From the NCBI GenBank assembly GCA_034336665.1, contig CM067576.1:14747385-14811384 (forward strand): a stretch of 64,000 nt of DNA, given 5' to 3'. The notes beneath the pieces were generated by a model, which was given only the letters and a program-made list of their open reading frames with translations, was not told the origin of the DNA and did not search any database. The stretch comes from Luscinia megarhynchos. Taxonomy: Eukaryota > Chordata > Aves > Passeriformes > Turdidae. This document shows, in pieces, positions 58,610 through 64,000 of this stretch; the stretch's first letter is position 1, and each line of letters starts with the position of its first letter. The translations under genes and the position numbers were made by a program.

Positions 58610-59412
58610 GGAAGGGAGGAGGGCTCTGCAGAGAGACTGGGAGGGTTGGATGGATGGGCAGAGCCCAGTGAGATGCAGTTTAATGAGCCCAAGTGCCAGG
58701 TTCTGCATTTTGGCCACAATAACCCCCTGCAGCACCACAGGCTGGGGATGGTGGGGCTGCACAGGGCCCAGGCAGAAAGGGACCTGGGAGTGCTGGTGAA
58801 CAGCCCACTGAACATGAGCCAGCAGTGTGCCCTGGTGGCCAAGAAGGCCAATGGCCCTGGCCTGGGTCAGGAGTGGTGTGGCCAGCAGGAGCAGGGAGCT
58901 CATTCTGCCCCTGTGCTGGGCACTGGTGAGGCCACACCTCGAGTGCTGTGTCCAGTTCTGGCCCCTCAGCTCAGGAAGGACATTGAGACACTTGAGCACG
59001 TCCAGAGGAGGCAACGAGGCTGGTGAGGGGCTTGGAACACAAACCCTGTGAGGAACGGCTGAGGGAGCTGGGAGTGTTCAGCCTGGAGAAAAGGAGACTC
59101 AGGGTGACCTTACCACTCTGTACAGCTCCCTGAAAGGTGGCTGTGCTCAGGGGGGGTTGGTCTCTTTCTCCAGGAAGCACTGACAGAACCAGAGGACACA
59201 GGCTTAAGCTGCACCAAGGGAGATATAGGTTGGATATTAGGAAAAAGTTTTTCACAGAAAGCATGATCAAATACTGGAATTGTCTGCTTGGAAGGTGGTG
59301 GAGTCACCATCCCTGGATGTGGCACTCGGTGCCATGGTCTAGGTGAGATGTTAGGGCATGGGTTGGACTCAATGATCTGGAAGGTCTCTTCCAACCTTGT
59401 GATTCTGTGTGT
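58610..59412 (+). mobile_element. CR1 LINE, 3' part with decayed reverse transcriptase C-terminus
   Basis: Translates to the typical C-terminal part of the CR1 ORF2 protein: [40 protein letters not shown], then after frame changes [20 protein letters not shown] and the usual downstream segments. The nucleotide 3' end reads ...GGTTGGACTCAATGATCT, GGTCTCTTCCAACCTTGTGA, TTCTGTG, the conserved CR1 3' UTR. 5' truncated, with frameshifts; not a working element. CR1 is the main LINE of birds, which supports the avian call. Confidence 0.95.
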
Positions 59413-62400
59413 GATGCATATGAGCTACATGTGCCAGTTGTGTTCTCAGTCATGAGTCCTATTGCAATAGAGATAAATTAAATAGTGGGAAATTAAGTAA
59501 GATTAGGCTTATAAATGCCATAGAAATCTTTGTTAACCATCTCAGTTTTCCTCCCGTGCTTTGGATCCCACTGGCTCTCCCTTAAGCTCAAAATCAAGCT
59601 GGATCCTGTTAGTAACACTATGACATCATGGAGTTACTGTATGCAGAATTGCCACTTATAATCAAATCACCATTTCCTCTATCAGTTTGGTTGCATTATT
59701 AAGTGACACTTAAAAGTAATTTTGATGATTAAATGAGCTCTTCTTCACAACAAGCACGTAATTTTCTTTTTTCCATGAAGCATTCAAATCAAGGCATAAT
59801 ATTCTTTACTTGGCACATCTATGCCAGGTGTAAGAAAATTGGTCTGGAGTTTTACTTCCTTCTTTATCTGCTAAAAAGATGTTTCCATCACCTGTAGTAT
59901 GTGTTTCTCTGTGGTTTTATTTTGTAGTGAGGAATTATTTTGCTCCCAGAGGCAATTCTGACAACAACTGTGAATAATTATTTTTGGAAGTCAGACCAGA
60001 AGAAAATTAAGGTGAAAGGAGAAAGTTGGTGGTACTGGTTCCTTTTGGAGTTATCAACCATCATTGTGATATCAGGTGATATCTAATTTTTTGAAAATTT
60101 ATTTTAAAAGCCTCCTATGAGAAAACAGTAGAATTTTTTTTTACTCATGTCTCAGACTCAGATGTTTCTCACACTAAATTAAATGCCATTCAGTGTAAGA
60201 AAAGTCTATCTTGTTACCCCTCTTCTTCAATCTGATTGAAGATCTTAAGAAAATATAAGAGGCAATTGATATTATGCTATCTCTAATAAATCTTTATATT
60301 ACTTTACTTTATATTAAACTCTTAACCCTCTTAGTAACAGGCTTGTGTGAGAAATAGCAGCAACTCAGACTATGAAGGACATTTCAAGCACAAATTAATT
60401 TGTTTTTCTCTGATGCAAGAGAGTTGAATTTTACTTTCTGCAAATAAACAGCTGTAGCTGCTACGATGATAAATTCTCTTTATTAACTTGACAGGTAAGA
60501 TTTAATCATAGAAGGAAGGAAACCAGATGTATTTTATTAGCAGAGAACACAGAACAGCTTCATCTGTGTCCATTTTATATTATTTGAGCACTATATTCTA
60601 TATTTTGGATGGGTTTATTTTGTTCTTTGCTGGAAGGCTGGAATTTCTGGTTTTATAAAAAGGGGTTATTTCAAAGCCTCAATTCAAATTCCTTCTAAGA
60701 AATCTCACACTGGAACACATGGAGTAAAATTCTGGCCTTGTTTGCACTAGCAGGAGTTTGATGACATTTGTTGTCCCTTTTATAGATATCTGACACACCA
60801 GTCACATCTTACAAGAACATTTACAAAGACAGTTGTGGTCATGACAACAGAACTAACTCCAACGTACCTGCAAAGGGTGGCCAGAGAGTTTCCAACACAT
60901 CATCTTCTGCATCCTTCAGGGCAGATGGATGAGATGTTTCCCTGTTAGTCTGGGGTCACACTGGAGAGCAAAGCAAAGGGACCCACAGTCTGTGAGTGGA
61001 GCAGTTCCAGCCCAGAAGTACAGCTGGAGGAATTCCAGCTTTACCAAGCCAAAGGCTTGCACACAATGCAGCAGTGCAGACAGGATGAGTGAGAAGTGAA
61101 AGAAATGTATATCATGGTGTGAATACATGTAAAATTTGATGAATTTAAGAAAGCAAGTGGACTATTCAATTTATCAGTGAGATTTTGCTTTTACATCACA
61201 TAATCCTGAATTATGCATTAGTCTGAATATCTTTACTCCCGTTTATACATTTCAATTACAATATGTTTGTATTTCTGTTGCTTACTCAGTCTTTGCTGCT
61301 TTTTGCCTTAAAATCTATTTAATTTTATTTTTAGTGATGTAATTCAACACAAGCTTTTGGAAAACTCCAAAAAGTACAGAAGGAATTTCTAAAATGACAA
61401 CTCCTGTCATACTAATCAAAGAAAATTTCCATTAATTTTAAGTGCTTTATTACGTCTATGTTTTCAGAGCTGACTAGTCAATATATAACTTCATCAGTTC
61501 TTTTAGAAATTAGAGAAACATATAAATATTAAAAATTTCTGTTCTGTTGGCTGAAAACAGTATTATTTTTCAAATGTCTGCAGCAGTCTGTTACTTGATT
61601 GTTCTTTTTGTAGCTCAATTTCAATTTTAGATTATGTTTAAAATTATCTGCTGCATTCTTGGTATCAACTGCCAAGCACATGATATTCTGGAAGGCTGAA
61701 ACTGCTAAACCTCTCATGCATATTTTTTCCTAAATGTTATACCTAATTTTAGCACTGTTAATATTGTCATCTTGCAATTATATAGGGGTATATACAGTAT
61801 GACCTGCAAATAATGTATCAGCAAAGGGTTTTCCCTCCTACAGTCTTCTATTTCAAATGCTTCATGAAATCAGAAGGTATGTAAAAGTTATTCTGAGCCA
61901 CTAGCCCACCTACAGCATGTCACTGTGGATTGCTGAAAAGTACTACTTAAAAAATGAATTTAAGATGGTGAAGAAAATAGGAGCTGTTACACTTGTTGTG
62001 ACGGAATTTGTAAGATGTTCAGTTTTATATGTCAGTTAAAAGCAAAATAAATCAAGATTGTCTTATTTCAATCCACAGCTTCACCAAAGTAGCTTCATGA
62101 GTTATTACATTGCCAGCTGCCAGATGGCCAATGACTTATCTGAGGGCTCAGATAATTTATCGACGATGACATTCATTCATTCCTATCACATTTTTATTTA
62201 GGAACAACTTGTGGTTTTTCTGTCTTACTATTTTTCCTCCTGTGGAGTGAGTGAGGAAATGAAGAAATTTGAGATGTCTTCCTTGCTTTGCCTTGTCCTC
62301 AGACAGGAACTCATGGGGGTATTTTGAGCTTCTCCTGGATGACAGTGCAGGATTCCTTAAAAGTACAATGGCTTTCCAGTTTTGAGTCATTAGGATGTCT

Positions 62401-64000
62401 AGCTGAGAATATGGAAAACAAGATGAGCTGGGCCAGCTGGTCCAAAATTCAACAGCACATCATTCAGTGTGCATTGACAAGATCCCATATTTGCAGCTCA
62501 CTAAGGAAAACATTCTTATTTGCAAGGACATTTACAGTGTCCAGGTAACCATGTCAAGGATGGAGGAGACAAAGAGGCTCTATCTGACAAGTGACCTTAT
62601 TGTCACCTTCTGCCAACTTCCCCACTTTTCTTTCCCTAATTTCATAGCTCTTGTTGTTGAAAAAGTTTAATTCCTATGTATGGGACCAGCACAATTCTAC
62701 AGATGACAGACACAATGGTGTAGTAAAAGATGGCAGTCTGGAAATTTTACATAGCTGACAATTTAAATCCTGGACTATGGATAAGCTTTGAAGACTTGTG
62801 CACAGATGTGACAGAATTGTGACTTTAATTGCTTCAGAGTTTGCTCATATCTTAAAAATCCCACCCTACAGTAATAAACAGGAGTGAAATATTCTACCTG
62901 AATACCCTGAGATACTGTGTTCCTTAACTGGAGGGTTTGAAACAGAAATAGGAATTATTTTCACAACGCTCTGAGGCAAGTCCAGCCTGCAGAAAGTGTA
63001 ATTCCATCATATCCTACATAATTTTTCTCTCTCTTTGCAATGTCCTTATTGCCTGAATAACTTGCCCAGCTTTACTGCATTCACACAATCTTCTTGCTGG
63101 AACTTGGGAGGCAAAGGAAGGCAAATGTAGAGTTTGGTAATGGTCTTTAAATTGCAGACAGTTTCTATTAACTGCTTGCTTTATGATACTTCTGGGTAAT
63201 TAATAATTCTTTTTCTCATTAAGAGGAGGAAGTGGGGAAAAAATGAAAACACTAAAATGGTATTATCAAGATTAAAAAAAAAATAAGACCAGTAACAAAA
63301 TTAAAAGGAAGACTGAAGAGTCAAGGGATAAGAGATAAGCCATATTAATGAGGAAGGTGAACCTGATTGGTTTAGAGCTATTATTTAGAGCTGGGAAGGT
63401 AGGAAAATTAGAAATAGATCCTATTTTTAGATCATTGCATAACAACCTCTATGAACAAAGTGATGCACTGGAAGTTACTTAGGAAGTCTAAGAATTTGAG
63501 GCACTTAAAGCTCTTAAAGCCTAGTAAAAGCATTTCAGAGCATGATCTCTTCCTGTTAAGGCAGAACCTGTCTTTTGATATGCACTACTTTGGACTTTGA
63601 GATTAAGATTTGACTCTAAGTCCCAAGTACTAACATAACATGGAAAAAAATTAACAACTGAGAAAGTAATTACCTGCAACATTCACTGGGGCTCCAGAAC
63701 CCTAATAAATTGTGTGTCTGAATGGGCTGCACTGTCTGTCAAAGGAAAAATGGGGTATTTTTAAGTGTAAATCCATATTAATGCAGATTAATCTGTTGAA
63801 ATCAATAGGAGCTAGACAACAGGCTGGGTTTTGGTGCCTGTGTGTTGCCTTTAGTCACCAGCAAGTCAGTAGCAGAGAATGTAGTTGAGATCAGGCTCCT
63901 CAAGGAATAAATTGATATCCTGACTGCCAGTTTCTTCCTCTGAATTCTAAACAGTGATACTGGAGGAAAGCAGCATGAAAGAAAGGTGCTACACAGTGTT
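59413..64000. other. Upstream flank, no gene firmly recognised
   Basis: AT-rich intergenic sequence apart from weak candidate exon C. The plus-strand frame near 62400-62545 runs to a GTAACC donor-like site but has no recognisable product. If gene order follows other vertebrates, GABRA1 should lie beyond this end of the window; no GABRA1 exon was seen. Confidence 0.55.
60868..60912 (-). other. Candidate exon C (weak), upstream of GABRG2
   Basis: From ATG at 60912 the frame MQKMMCWKLSGHPLQ runs to a strong donor-like CAG|GTACGT, with a TGA immediately upstream. Phase 0 at the donor. Another frame is also open up to the same donor (KDAEDDVLETLWPPFA). No homology recognised; speculative. Confidence 0.15.

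Noticed and set aside
58725..58745. CAGCACCACAGGCTGG as a second RE1-like site
   Set aside because: Left half matches but the GGACAG half does not, and it lies inside the CR1 element.
62288..62670. Plus-strand frames of 86 and 67 codons at 62.3-62.7 kb
   Set aside because: One ends near a GTAACC donor-like site, but no acceptor, start or family resemblance supports an exon.

Overview
The window looks like an avian nuclear genome. It is AT-rich, intron-dominated DNA with at least five fragments of CR1 LINEs, three of them keeping the CR1-type 3' end (...GATTCTGTG). There is no operon structure, no dense coding and no CRISPR. Most of the supplied open frames are chance frames; ones that begin at TTG or GTG have no meaning here.

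One gene can be identified firmly: the 5' half of GABRG2, the GABA-A receptor gamma-2 subunit, on the minus strand. Six coding exons were found by translation and splice-site inspection: exon 1 44134-44174, exon 2 20207-20355, exon 3 18533-18600, exon 4 17578-17798, exon 5 15001-15083, exon 6 14171-14308. They join in frame without a stop (700 nt, 233 codons plus one base). They encode a short signal peptide and the whole extracellular ligand-binding domain, including the Cys-loop, and stop just before the M1 helix. I could not find exon 7 (M1-M2) in the remaining 14.1 kb, so intron 6 appears to run off the window.

Layout from high to low coordinate, in the direction of the gene: 64.0-44.5 kb is upstream flank, with a clear CR1 (58.6-59.4 kb), an old CR1 (50.6-50.9 kb) and three weak exon-like segments (60.9, 56.1, 55.4 kb) that happen to share one phase. 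44.53-44.13 kb holds the 5' flank or 5' UTR and coding exon 1. Intron 1 is 23.8 kb. Its first kilobase holds a G-run tract, a CpG-rich patch with a good NRSE/RE1 (REST) match, and a G-rich minisatellite of about 40 bp period. The rest of intron 1 holds three more CR1 fragments, a GT microsatellite and an unexplained 227-codon open frame. Exons 2-6 lie within 6.2 kb (20.36-14.17 kb). Below 14.17 kb is intron 6, with one GC-richer block (6.6-7.8 kb) that may be an old LTR-type insertion.

Functionally, the window covers the control region and agonist/benzodiazepine-binding ectodomain of one synaptic inhibitory receptor subunit. The RE1-like site beside exon 1 suggests how expression may be restricted to neurons.
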